Positions 1 through 6,751 of a DNA stretch of 14,562 nucleotides are shown here, piece after piece. Under the pieces are notes generated by a model that was not told where the DNA came from, did not search any database, and saw only the letters and a list, made by a program, of their open reading frames with translations. The position numbers and the translations under genes are program-made. Within the stretch, counting starts at the first letter, position 1, and every line of letters starts with the position of its first letter. Location: NCBI GenBank assembly GCA_038065635.1, contig JBBTQP010000061.1, forward strand, positions 1-14,562. The letters are read 5' to 3'. Source of the stretch: JAHJFW01 sp038065635 (GTDB lineage Bacteria; Patescibacteriota; Patescibacteriia; 2-12-FULL-60-25).

Positions 1-73
1 CCGTTACGATCCGCGAGGAAACACGGAGAGGTGGCAGAGTGGTCTAACGCGCTGGGTCGTCCCGATACATGGC

Positions 74-163
74 GGAGAGGTGGCAGAGTGGTCTAACGCG
101 CCGGACTCGAAATCCGGTGTAGCCGCAAGGTTACCGTGAGTTCGAATCTCACCCTCTCCGCCA
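74..163 (+). tRNA. tRNA-Ser(CGA)
   Basis: This is a complete 90-nt class II tRNA with encoded CCA. The acceptor stem is 74-80 with 153-159, G160 is the discriminator base and CCA is 161-163. The anticodon stem is 101-105 with 113-117, and its loop CTCGAAA gives anticodon CGA (108-110), which reads UCG. The long variable arm is a hairpin with a GCAA loop (about 119-134), and the T arm is 136-152 with loop TTCGAAT. Long variable arm and anticodon identify serine. It sits inside the anticodon loop of a second tRNA-Ser, and its acceptor stem is prolonged outward by flanking pairing that includes the CCA. Confidence 0.93.
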
Positions 164-173
164 TGATGCGGGA

Positions 174-211
174 TCCCGACACGCATTTGGATTAATATCG
201 CGTAGTCGGGA
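174..211 (+). repeat. Stem-loop in the DNA that splits the outer tRNA-Ser
   Basis: Bases 174-184 pair with 200-211 (11 bp, one bulged A at 204) around a 15-base loop. Together with the helix 60-73/160-173 that prolongs the inner tRNA acceptor stem, it accounts for the whole insert 60-211. Confidence 0.6.
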
Positions 212-266
212 AAATCCAGTGTAGCCGCAAGGTTACCGTGAGTTCGAATCTCACCCTCTCCGCCAT

Positions 267-300
267 ACAATACCGACCTACACAGGTCGGTATTGTTTTT
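267..300 (+). terminator. Intrinsic terminator after the tRNA-Ser locus
   Basis: A perfect 13-bp stem (267-279 with 284-296), loop ACAC, then a T run to 300. It ends transcripts from the tRNA-Ser locus and separates them from the kinase-like gene that begins 29 bases on. Confidence 0.9.
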
Positions 301-328
301 GTATAGAAAATGATACCCTGACTCAGCT

Positions 329-961
329 ATGATCTATTTCATTGGAGGTCCACCACGATGTGGAAAAACGACAATGGCAAAACAAATGTCGAAACAGCTC
401 CAGATACCATGGATATCCTGCGACACGTTAGAGGTTATCAGCGGAGCATACATGACAAAAAACGAATGGGACAAAGCGCATCCGTATTCCTTGTTGCGTC
501 GGATCCACAAAACGAATGACCAATTTTATGAAGCGCTATCTCCACAAAAAATCGTCAGCGTTCTCAAAAAACAAGCCAGGGCGACATTTGCTGCAATCGA
601 CATGATGACCATTTGCGAAATCAAAGATGGGAACGATTACATTATCGAGGGCTATCATCTTGAACCTCGCTTCATACAGTCGCTCATGAAGAAGTATGGA
701 AAGAAAAATCTCAAAGCCGTCTTTCTGACAAAGATGGATGCTGAAAAGTTTGCCCAAGACGTCCATAAAAGCATAACACCGAACGACTGGTTGATTTTAG
801 GAACGAAGAAAAAAGAAAATTTTGTACGAGTCGGCCAGATGGTTTTTTGGTACAGTCACATGCTTGAGAAGGAAGCAGAAAAATATGGATTCCCTGTATT
901 ATGCATGGATCAAGAGTTCTCCAAACAACTGCAAAAAGGTATCGTTGGGCTTACGCGATGA
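329..961 (+). CDS. P-loop NTPase, small-molecule kinase-like protein
   Basis: A 210-aa cytoplasmic protein with a clear Walker A motif near its N-terminus (GPPRCGKT, residues 7-14). A segment around residue 110 reads IIEGYHLEP. This resembles the EGxH segment of 2-phosphoglycerate-kinase-like and zeta-toxin-like P-loop kinases, but I cannot assign a substrate. The length fits a single-domain kinase of the AAA_18/AAA_33 kind. The start at 329 gives a Walker A at the usual distance from the N-terminus. There is no Shine-Dalgarno sequence ahead of it. It stands alone between two terminators. Presence of a P-loop kinase fold is near certain; the reaction is unknown, and phosphorylation of a sugar, nucleoside or antibiotic would all be possible. 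Confidence 0.8.
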   Translation: MIYFIGGPPRCGKTTMAKQMSKQLQIPWISCDTLEVISGAYMTKNEWDKAHPYSLLRRIHKTNDQFYEALSPQKIVSVLKKQARATFAAIDMMTICEIKDGNDYIIEGYHLEPRFIQSLMKKYGKKNLKAVFLTKMDAEKFAQDVHKSITPNDWLILGTKKKENFVRVGQMVFWYSHMLEKEAEKYGFPVLCMDQEFSKQLQKGIVGLTR

Positions 962-1013
962 TTTAATTTACCCGACCCACTTGCCTCAAAAACGCTTTCC
1001 GCCTCCGCCAAAC

Positions 1014-1039
1014 AAAAAAGACCCTCGCGGGTCTTTTTT
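1014..1039. terminator. Bidirectional intrinsic terminator
   Basis: A GC-rich stem with flanking A and T runs: 1014-1024 pairs with 1029-1039 around loop TCGC. The T run follows the stem on both strands, so it can end the kinase transcript (+) and the envelope operon (-), which converge here. Confidence 0.88.
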
Positions 1040-1045
1040 GTAAGT

Positions 1046-1516
1046 TTACTTTATCGTGATTTTTGTATCCTTCGGAATCGTGAGCGTGAACATTGCCTGG
1101 CGCGGTTCGATGTCGCCGTCTTCTCCTTTTATTTCGCGTTGGATTTGGAGATCATCGTCTTTTTTTACGAAAACCAAATCGTTCTGTGCGCCTGCCCAGT
1201 AAAATCCTTTACGGCCAACTTCCTCTCCGTCGATGAGTTTTGTTTCCTTGTCGACTATGCTGTTCGCGAGGAAGGTCGATTGGTTTACAACTCCAGAAAG
1301 ATTTACATTATGGCCTATCGGTTCCGAATTTCCTTTATTCATTTGCGTCGTGACTTCTATATCTAACGTCGGTTGTTCGACTTGCACTTGAACATCTTTC
1401 ACTTCGGAAGTCCGGCTTTGTTCGGCTTGCGGTTTAATATCCTGAATGGACGATGAAACCAAGCAACCGGCACCGACTAGACTTAGCGTTGACAATAAAA
1501 AAAGTGATTTTTTCAT
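1046..1516 (-). CDS. Small putative lipoprotein, function unknown
   Basis: A 156-aa protein with an N-terminal export signal: two lysines, a hydrophobic stretch (residues 5-16) and Cys18 in the context VGAGC. That context is a loose fit to a lipobox, because the -3 position is Gly and not Leu or Val. The rest is hydrophilic, rich in Glu, Gln and Lys, with no motif I recognise; the C-terminus (about 135-156) looks like a beta-rich segment. It lies 31 bp behind the ligase-like gene on the same strand and is the last gene before a shared terminator, so it is probably transcribed with the flippase and ligase. An extracytoplasmic lipoprotein tied to the cell envelope is the best guess. Confidence 0.7.
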   Translation of the reverse strand: MKKSLFLLSTLSLVGAGCLVSSSIQDIKPQAEQSRTSEVKDVQVQVEQPTLDIEVTTQMNKGNSEPIGHNVNLSGVVNQSTFLANSIVDKETKLIDGEEVGRKGFYWAGAQNDLVFVKKDDDLQIQREIKGEDGDIEPRQAMFTLTIPKDTKITIK

Positions 1517-1547
1517 ATAATATAATTCGAGTCTACTGCACGCAGGT

Positions 1548-2714
1548 TTATTCGTCCAGACTTATGATAATTAAAATCCAAAATAGCACGGCAAGATCGT
1601 TTTTGAAATACGGGACGTCCACGATTCCATGAACCAAAATTGCGGCGATCATCGGAAGCGCGAGTGTTCGTCCGCGTCTCCACCATGTGAAAAGAATGAG
1701 ACCAAAAGCGATTAGTCCGAGCAAGCCGGTTTCGCTCCAGAGGTTTAGGAGAATGTTGTGCGGGTATTGAAACACTTCCATCCAAGTCGCCACGTGATAC
1801 GGAGCGATCATGACTGGAAATGCGCCGAGACCCGCGCCGAAAATCGGACGACTTCGCAACATGGCAACAGTTTCGTCCCACATCACTAGACGGACTTTGC
1901 CCGACCATTCGCGAAAGAGGATTTGATCGCCAACCTTTTGTCCCAACTGCGGAATCGCAAAAGTCGCCACTAGCGAGATGAGTGCAATCGCGACGGCAAT
2001 TCGTCTCGTTTTCTTTTTAAGAAAAAGCGTGACCATTACCGCGGCTGCAATCGCTATCAACCCACCATCGCTTTTCGCAAGCAGCGTTGCCATTGTCCCC
2101 GCCGCAAATCCAATCCATTCCCGTAGGGGCGGGGTTCTCCCGCCCTCCCCGATTTTCTCCCCTTTTCGGTTTATCGCCAGCGCAAAAAACAACGCGGCCG
2201 CCGGCGCACAAAAGAGCGCCAGCGCATTCGGAAACGGAAACGGTCCGATTGCGCGAAAACCTTGCGGCGGCGCATCCCACGGCGCGGAAATCGGGAGAAG
2301 TCCCAGATACTGTCCGACGGCCCAGAGTCCAAGCAGAGTTACGGTAATCGCGAGTGAGTTTATCAACGTGCGTTTTTCTTTTTCGCCTCGAATAAGATCG
2401 GACAGCATTACGAAAATCAAAATCGGTTCAAGAAAATACGCGCGCCAAAGTCCGAGAGCCGCGATGTGATTCGGAGCGACAAAAATCGCAATGGTTCCTG
2501 CCGCCAACCATAATCCGAGCGGGAGAAGCCAACCGCGACTGCGGATATTTGCGATGCTATTTTTCCAGCCGTTAATCCCGCGCGATTTTGTCCAAGCGCA
2601 AAGCATTACAAGCAGCGAGACTTCCAATAACGTCGTCGGCAGAGGTCCGATATGAAAACGCACGACGTAGGTCGGGAGGAGGAGAGGGAGGAGGATGAGG
2701 AGGATGCGGGGCAT
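1548..2714 (-). CDS. O-antigen ligase/polymerase-like membrane protein (Wzy/WaaL family)
   Basis: A 388-aa protein made almost wholly of hydrophobic helices, about ten, with a longer loop in the second half (about 245-310) ending in the YPHNILLNLWSETGLLG segment. That pattern, a loop motif PHNxxL followed by xExGLxG, is typical of the O-antigen ligase/polymerase superfamily. Members join or polymerise lipid-linked glycans on the outer face of the membrane; the acceptor cannot be told from sequence. The upstream gene on this strand is a Wzx-type flippase, which supports a glycan export role. Residues about 189-199 (GGRTPPLRE region) are encoded by a short palindromic repeat that also occurs between genes at 7630-7655, so they look like an in-frame insertion into a loop between helices. 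Confidence 0.85.
   Translation of the reverse strand: MPRILLILLPLLLPTYVVRFHIGPLPTTLLEVSLLVMLCAWTKSRGINGWKNSIANIRSRGWLLPLGLWLAAGTIAIFVAPNHIAALGLWRAYFLEPILIFVMLSDLIRGEKEKRTLINSLAITVTLLGLWAVGQYLGLLPISAPWDAPPQGFRAIGPFPFPNALALFCAPAAALFFALAINRKGEKIGEGGRTPPLREWIGFAAGTMATLLAKSDGGLIAIAAAVMVTLFLKKKTRRIAVAIALISLVATFAIPQLGQKVGDQILFREWSGKVRLVMWDETVAMLRSRPIFGAGLGAFPVMIAPYHVATWMEVFQYPHNILLNLWSETGLLGLIAFGLILFTWWRRGRTLALPMIAAILVHGIVDVPYFKNDLAVLFWILIIISLDE
2123..2148. repeat. Short GC-rich palindromic repeat, copy inside a coding sequence
   Basis: These 26 bases are identical to 7630-7655. The core can form a 7-bp stem GGGCGGG/CCCGCCC around loop GTTCT. This copy is in frame within the O-antigen ligase-like gene and encodes the GGRTPPL stretch. 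The other copy is intergenic. Confidence 0.85.
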
Positions 2715-2731
2715 AAAAATGTGATACGTTC

Positions 2732-2819
2732 CTCCCCCTTACGAAGGGGGAGTTAGAGTGGGTCGAGCCCGGATCCGAGGAAGAGACCTCCCCTAACCCC
2801 TCCTTCGTAAGGATGGGGA
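2732..2819. repeat. Inverted pair of palindromic repeats between flippase and ligase genes
   Basis: Two arms, 2732-2763 and 2787-2819, are diverged inverted copies of one another, separated by about 23 bases. The left arm contains a 9-bp stem CTCCCCCTT/AAGGGGGAG around ACG (2732-2752). The right arm touches the stop codon of the flippase gene (CTA at 2820-2822). A third copy lies at 4305-4336. The pair fills the gap between the two coding sequences and could act as an mRNA hairpin there. Confidence 0.8.
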
Positions 2820-4280
2820 CTATGCAAGCGGATTTTCCAGTGAAGGCGTTGTTTTTTTTACCGAAATTATCTCCCTCAACGTCTCCTTTGAAACCGTGCC
2901 TGTCGCAATAATCAGAGCGGCATATACGATCGCGCCTACGGCAACTGGGATCACGAGCGGCAAAGATTGAAACGGTTTTATCGCAAGCGCCATAACTATG
3001 GCAGACAGGATCGCTTTAAGCGCTGGCGTTAGTTTCCACTGTGTGCCGGATCGTCTCAAGACCAAAATGGTAGATCCGACTGCAACGCAAAATTCCGAAA
3101 ACACTGTGAGCCATGCGGCGGCCATCATTCCATATTTAGGTATGAACATTATATAACCAGCAAGAGTAAAAATTGCGATTATCGCGTAGACCGGTAGCAT
3201 TTTTCGTTGCGCGTCGAGCGCGATTACGGCGTGAGATGAAACGGTGCCGAAGAAAATGAAGGCAACGGCGAGGATTAGAATTTGCAATATTCGTCCTGAC
3301 GAAGAAAATTGGTCGCCTGCAACGAGCGTGATTCCTCTCGTGGCGAAAATCATGGTTCCGACAACGAGCGGCGCAGCCAAAATTACCATCGCATTATAAG
3401 AGTTGCTGATGAGTCGGCTGAAACGTTCCTTGTCTTTCGTGACCCACTGTTTCGCGATGATGGGCAGCAGAACTCCCGCGTACATGAATGGAAGCGTGAT
3501 GAGGATTTCGAGTACGCGATATGCGGCGCTGTATATTCCAACTTCTGCTTGCGGGCGGAAAAGTGAGAGTATGAGCGTGTCCGCTTTGAAATAGATCAGA
3601 TTGAAAAGGATTGAGAGTCCGATGGGCCAACTTCGACCAAGTACGGTTTTCCAGACAGCGACGTCAACGTTCCATTTGAATGACGCGTAGCGCCGCGCGA
3701 TTAAAAAGTTCACTAGAAAATTCGCGACGCCTCCGACTGATACGACCACCACGAGTGGAACCAGTCCCCAGCCGAGATAACGGCCGACGAGTACGCCGCC
3801 GAGCAGGATGAGGCGGCCGGTTACTTCGCTTGCCGCAACGACGTGCATTTTAAGATGACGTTGCTGGACGCCGATTACGATCTGATTCAGCACGGCCGTG
3901 AAAAACGACGCCCAGATGGCGAACAGAGCCAGCTTGAGTTCGGGCGCGTATGGAAATGCGAGTCCGATTATCGGCGCGATGCTTAAAAGGATGAGCGCGG
4001 AAATTATCCGAAGTGTGAACACGGCGCTGACGATTCGGTTTTCATACGCCGTATCTCCTGCGCGCTCGCCCAACATCTGCACGAGCATGACGTTAAGGCC
4101 GAAGTCGAGGAATAACGCGAAGAAGGAAAAGAAGGCGTTTGCGGTCGAGTACATTCCGAAACCTTCCTGACCCAGTTGTCTCGTCATTAGACCTACGACA
4201 ATAACGCCGATTACGGTCGAAACAACCTTTCCGGCTATTTGAATGCCTGTGTTTTGGGCAAGAGCGTGCGTTACGGACAT
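2820..4280 (-). CDS. Polysaccharide flippase (Wzx/RfbX-type, MOP superfamily)
   Basis: A 486-aa protein with about 12-14 hydrophobic helices and few charged loops, matching the length and layout of Wzx-type oligosaccharide flippases (polysaccharide biosynthesis proteins of the MOP superfamily). They move undecaprenyl-linked sugars across the membrane. The N-terminus (ALAQNTGIQIAGK, about residues 6-18) followed by a helix with GLMTRQLGQEGFGMYS is characteristic. I place the start at ATG 4278-4280. The reading frame stays open up to 4457, but that extension only translates a palindromic repeat and the divergent gene's 5' end. The gene heads the minus-strand set flippase, O-antigen ligase-like, lipoprotein, and it diverges from the SpoIID-like gene with a 101-bp gap between starts. 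Confidence 0.88.
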   Translation of the reverse strand: MSVTHALAQNTGIQIAGKVVSTVIGVIVVGLMTRQLGQEGFGMYSTANAFFSFFALFLDFGLNVMLVQMLGERAGDTAYENRIVSAVFTLRIISALILLSIAPIIGLAFPYAPELKLALFAIWASFFTAVLNQIVIGVQQRHLKMHVVAASEVTGRLILLGGVLVGRYLGWGLVPLVVVVSVGGVANFLVNFLIARRYASFKWNVDVAVWKTVLGRSWPIGLSILFNLIYFKADTLILSLFRPQAEVGIYSAAYRVLEILITLPFMYAGVLLPIIAKQWVTKDKERFSRLISNSYNAMVILAAPLVVGTMIFATRGITLVAGDQFSSSGRILQILILAVAFIFFGTVSSHAVIALDAQRKMLPVYAIIAIFTLAGYIMFIPKYGMMAAAWLTVFSEFCVAVGSTILVLRRSGTQWKLTPALKAILSAIVMALAIKPFQSLPLVIPVAVGAIVYAALIIATGTVSKETLREIISVKKTTPSLENPLA

Positions 4281-4304
4281 GTGGTTGGGTAAATGCGGGG
4301 AGCG

Positions 4305-4336
4305 ACCCCCTCTAACTCCCCCTTCGTAAGGGGGAG
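4305..4336. repeat. Palindromic repeat upstream of the flippase gene
   Basis: The reverse complement of this stretch matches 2732-2763 at 31 of 32 bases. It holds the same 9-bp stem (4316-4336). It lies in the divergent intergenic region and would be in the 5' leader of a flippase transcript that began upstream of it. Confidence 0.82.
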
Positions 4337-4345
4337 GATAATAGT

Positions 4346-4375
4346 ATGACAGGTTCATGACAGATGTGGTATTTT
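4346..4375 (+). promoter_or_regulatory. Candidate promoter for the SpoIID-like gene (near-leaderless)
   Basis: ATGACA (4346-4351, five of six to TTGACA), 18-bp spacer, TATTTT (4370-4375). The predicted RNA start falls at about the ATG at 4382, which would give a leaderless message and supports that ATG over the one at 4364. Judged by eye only. Confidence 0.4.
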
Positions 4376-4381
4376 TATGGC

Positions 4382-6676
4382 ATGGGCAAGAACTTAAAAA
4401 TCCTGCTGTGCGTTTTAACGTTTTTATTTCCTTTGACGAGCGTTGTTGCTGCAACAACTGCCGCGACTCAACCCTACCAAGCCGAAGTTTCCACAGGTGC
4501 AGTCACGTTGGCTCCGGATCAGACAAAGACGATCACGTTAAAATTCAAGAACGTCGGTACAAAAACGTGGACGCGCGGAAAGAGCGCGACAGCGGTTTAT
4601 CTCTACGGCAAGTCTTCCGTATTCGCGCATTCATCTTGGCTTGCTGACGATCTTCCGGCTTTGATAGATCAAGCTACGGTCAAACCCGGCGTAATGGCTA
4701 GTGCGTCGTTTATCGTAAAAGCTCCTTCTAAAATTGGGACTTACACCGAGCGGTTTTTGCTTTCATACGGATCCGGTCTTTGGATAAAAGGTTCTGTGGT
4801 GACCGTCACGTTTACTGTTGCGAAGCCGGTGGCTGTAGCTCCGACGCCTGTCGCGAAAACAATTTCGGCGCAAGAACCGGTAACGGATCAATCCATTCCG
4901 TCTTCAACTGTGCATCGCGCAACGCTAACGGATAAAGGAGGGATCGAATGGCAGCTTAATCCGAGCGAACATATAGTCGTAAATCTTAAATTCAAAAATA
5001 CCGGATCCGCGACTTGGAAAAATAGCGGAGCCGGATATATTACTTTGTATACGTGGTCGCCTAAATATAGGAAGAGCGCGTTTAAGGATTATTCGTGGAC
5101 ATCGGAATCGCGCGCCGGATTTTTGGTAGAAAAAGAAGTGAAGCCGAATCAAGAGGGGACTATTCGGCTCGAGCTTCGCGCTCCGGACAAGCCGGGAACA
5201 TACGAGGAGTCGTTTCAGCTGGCGAGCGAAAACGTGGCGTGGTTGGAAGGAGGGTCTGTGACTCTAAAAATTCGCGTAACCGATCCGGACGGATTGTTGG
5301 ACACAACGCCGGACGTGGAAATAGCGAGCGCCACGTCATCCGTACCCGGAGCGTACAGTTCGATTTTGCTTCTTACGTCAAGCAGAACTATTACTGCCGG
5401 TGGAAGCGACCGACTGGATTTGACGCACGGATTTAAGAACTTGGGCGATGTCGCGTGGAGCAGCAGATCTCTTCGCCTCGTCAGCGTTGCGCCGTCGCTC
5501 GGAGCTTATTCGAACGTACACGACGCAAGTTGGACAGGCCCGACGGAGCCGGTGAAAACCGATGGAAAAATTGCGCCGGGAGAGATCGGATTTGTGAGTT
5601 ATAAGATCAAAGCCCCGGCGAAAAAAGGGGAGTACCAAGTTATTTTTCAGCTAATGGCTGACGGTCATGACGTAGTTGGCGGGGAGGTGTCGATCCCGGT
5701 CACGGTTACGTCCGACGGATACGTGGATCCGAATCCGATTCCCGTTCCAGGACCTGTCGTTGGAGTGCCCCCGCTCACCGGAGACGAGGCGTCATTGCCA
5801 GCGGAACCTATCATTCGCGTTGGTTTGTTCAAGACCACGGATGACATGATGAAAGTGCGCGGCATCTCAATCGGCATGAAAGCTACGCAGAAAGGGCAGG
5901 TGGTTTGCACGTTCGCGGCAGGGGAAATCGCGACCGTATCATTTGATCGAACGAACAAGATTTATCATCTGTCCGGTTCGAATTGCACTAGTCAGTCCAC
6001 GGATTATTACGTGCTTGAATCACAAGATGGAATTTCTCCGATGGAGATCACGGATTACGAGCGACTCGTTTCATGGCTGCCGGGAGCCAACGATAATAAG
6101 TTCCGCGCAAAGCTCGAATTAAGGTTCACTCCGTCGTCAGATTCGGTTTGGGTTATCAACGAACTTTTGGTTGAATCGTATTTATACGGTATTGCGGAGA
6201 CGTCCAACGTCAGTCCTCACGAATATCAAAAAGCGCTTCTCACTGCGGCGAGAACCTACGCCATGTATCACGTTAATCGCGGAACGAAACATGCGGACGA
6301 GTTTTTCATTGTTGATGCGCACTTGGATCAGGTCTATCGCGGATACGGACAGGAGGCGCGTAGCCCGAATATCGTTGACGGTGTCGTAAAAACTCGCGGT
6401 CAGATCGTGACTTACGATGGGAAGCTCGCGATTACGCCGTACTACTCTCGTTCAGATGGGCGATCGCGTGATTGGACGGAGGTTTGGGGAGGAAAAGGAT
6501 ATGCGTGGTTGGTATCCGTGCCGATTTCGTGGGATATCGGCCAGACTCTCTGGGGTCATGGCGTTGGAATGTCGGCGCGAGGCGCACTCTACATGGCATC
6601 AAAAGACGGCGCGTTGTACGACGCGATTCTAAAGCACTTCTATAAGGGAACAGAATTACGTAAAGCGTATAAATAA
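4382..6676 (+). CDS. Secreted protein with three NBR1-type beta domains and a SpoIID domain
   Basis: A 764-aa protein with a signal peptide (residues 1-23, GKNLKILL, hydrophobic core, VVA cleavage region). Three similar beta domains follow, each marked by an N-[VTL]-G-x-x-x-W motif: NVGTKTW near 55, NTGSATW near 205 and NLGDVAW near 350. These resemble the Ig-like FW/NBR1 central domain. A Pro-rich linker (about 450-475) leads to a SpoIID domain: YLYGIAET with candidate catalytic Glu near 606, ALLTAARTYA, YYSRSDGRSRDWTEVWGG and GHGVGMSARGALYMA. SpoIID enzymes are lytic transglycosylases that cleave stem-peptide-free glycan strands in peptidoglycan. Outside spore formers they probably remodel the wall. 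The beta domains may anchor or scaffold the enzyme. I use ATG 4382 because it gives the cleaner signal peptide. Confidence 0.88.
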   Translation: MGKNLKILLCVLTFLFPLTSVVAATTAATQPYQAEVSTGAVTLAPDQTKTITLKFKNVGTKTWTRGKSATAVYLYGKSSVFAHSSWLADDLPALIDQATVKPGVMASASFIVKAPSKIGTYTERFLLSYGSGLWIKGSVVTVTFTVAKPVAVAPTPVAKTISAQEPVTDQSIPSSTVHRATLTDKGGIEWQLNPSEHIVVNLKFKNTGSATWKNSGAGYITLYTWSPKYRKSAFKDYSWTSESRAGFLVEKEVKPNQEGTIRLELRAPDKPGTYEESFQLASENVAWLEGGSVTLKIRVTDPDGLLDTTPDVEIASATSSVPGAYSSILLLTSSRTITAGGSDRLDLTHGFKNLGDVAWSSRSLRLVSVAPSLGAYSNVHDASWTGPTEPVKTDGKIAPGEIGFVSYKIKAPAKKGEYQVIFQLMADGHDVVGGEVSIPVTVTSDGYVDPNPIPVPGPVVGVPPLTGDEASLPAEPIIRVGLFKTTDDMMKVRGISIGMKATQKGQVVCTFAAGEIATVSFDRTNKIYHLSGSNCTSQSTDYYVLESQDGISPMEITDYERLVSWLPGANDNKFRAKLELRFTPSSDSVWVINELLVESYLYGIAETSNVSPHEYQKALLTAARTYAMYHVNRGTKHADEFFIVDAHLDQVYRGYGQEARSPNIVDGVVKTRGQIVTYDGKLAITPYYSRSDGRSRDWTEVWGGKGYAWLVSVPISWDIGQTLWGHGVGMSARGALYMASKDGALYDAILKHFYKGTELRKAYK

Positions 6677-6687
6677 TTTAAGGTATT

Positions 6688-6735
6688 CCTTCGACATGCT
6701 CAGGAAATAAAATACTCCCTGAGCGAAGTCGAAGG
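6688..6735. repeat. REP-like inverted repeat between convergent genes
   Basis: CCTTCGACATGCTCAGG (6688-6704) and CCTGAGCGAAGTCGAAGG (6718-6735) are near-perfect inverted arms around 13 AT-rich bases. It sits between the converging SpoIID-like and PH-domain genes. There is no T run right after either arm, so it is not a classical intrinsic terminator, though it could slow readthrough or protect 3' ends. Confidence 0.75.
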
Positions 6736-6751
6736 GTTTCAATAAAGAATT

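Larger units (their letters stand above)
25..265 (+). pseudogene. Interrupted tRNA-Ser gene, split in its anticodon loop
   Basis: Two pieces of a tRNA-Ser lie on either side of an intact tRNA-Ser. The 5' piece (25-59) holds the acceptor strand and D arm; bases 25-52 match 74-101 of the intact gene exactly. The 3' piece (212-265) holds the variable arm, T arm, acceptor strand and CCA; bases 219-266 match 117-164 exactly. The halves pair: acceptor 25-31 with 255-261, and anticodon stem 52-56 with 215-219, where T53-A218 replaces C102-G116 of the intact copy. This compensatory pair implies that both halves were once one gene. Joining 59 to 212 gives a six-base loop, TCGAAA, which is anticodon CGA with one loop base missing. 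It may be a dead gene, an intron-bearing gene or an assembly error. Confidence 0.6.

Noticed and set aside
57..214. Group I intron in the outer tRNA-Ser
   Set aside because: The insert is about 152 nt, of which 90 are a tRNA; no P, Q, R, S core segments could fit.
117..266. attL/attR pair of an integrated element (48-bp direct repeat of the tRNA 3' half)
   Set aside because: Only 54 bases lie between the copies, with no integrase; the matching 5' fragment upstream shows that this is an interrupted tRNA and not an integration scar.
4..270. Open frame of 88 codons on the minus strand across the tRNA-Ser locus
   Set aside because: It is the reverse strand of the tRNA copies; its repeated GEGEIRTHG peptide is a well-known false protein made by tRNA genes.
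1978..2469. 163-codon plus-strand frame opposite the O-antigen ligase-like gene
   Set aside because: Shadow of a clear membrane protein gene; its product has no plausible fold or context.
4281..4457. 59-residue N-terminal extension of the flippase
   Set aside because: It translates the palindromic repeat (PPPYEGGVRGG) and overlaps the start of the divergent SpoIID-like gene; the true family N-terminus begins at Met 4278-4280.
6688..6735. Intrinsic terminator for the SpoIID-like gene
   Set aside because: A good stem is present but no T run follows on either strand; kept as a REP-like repeat.
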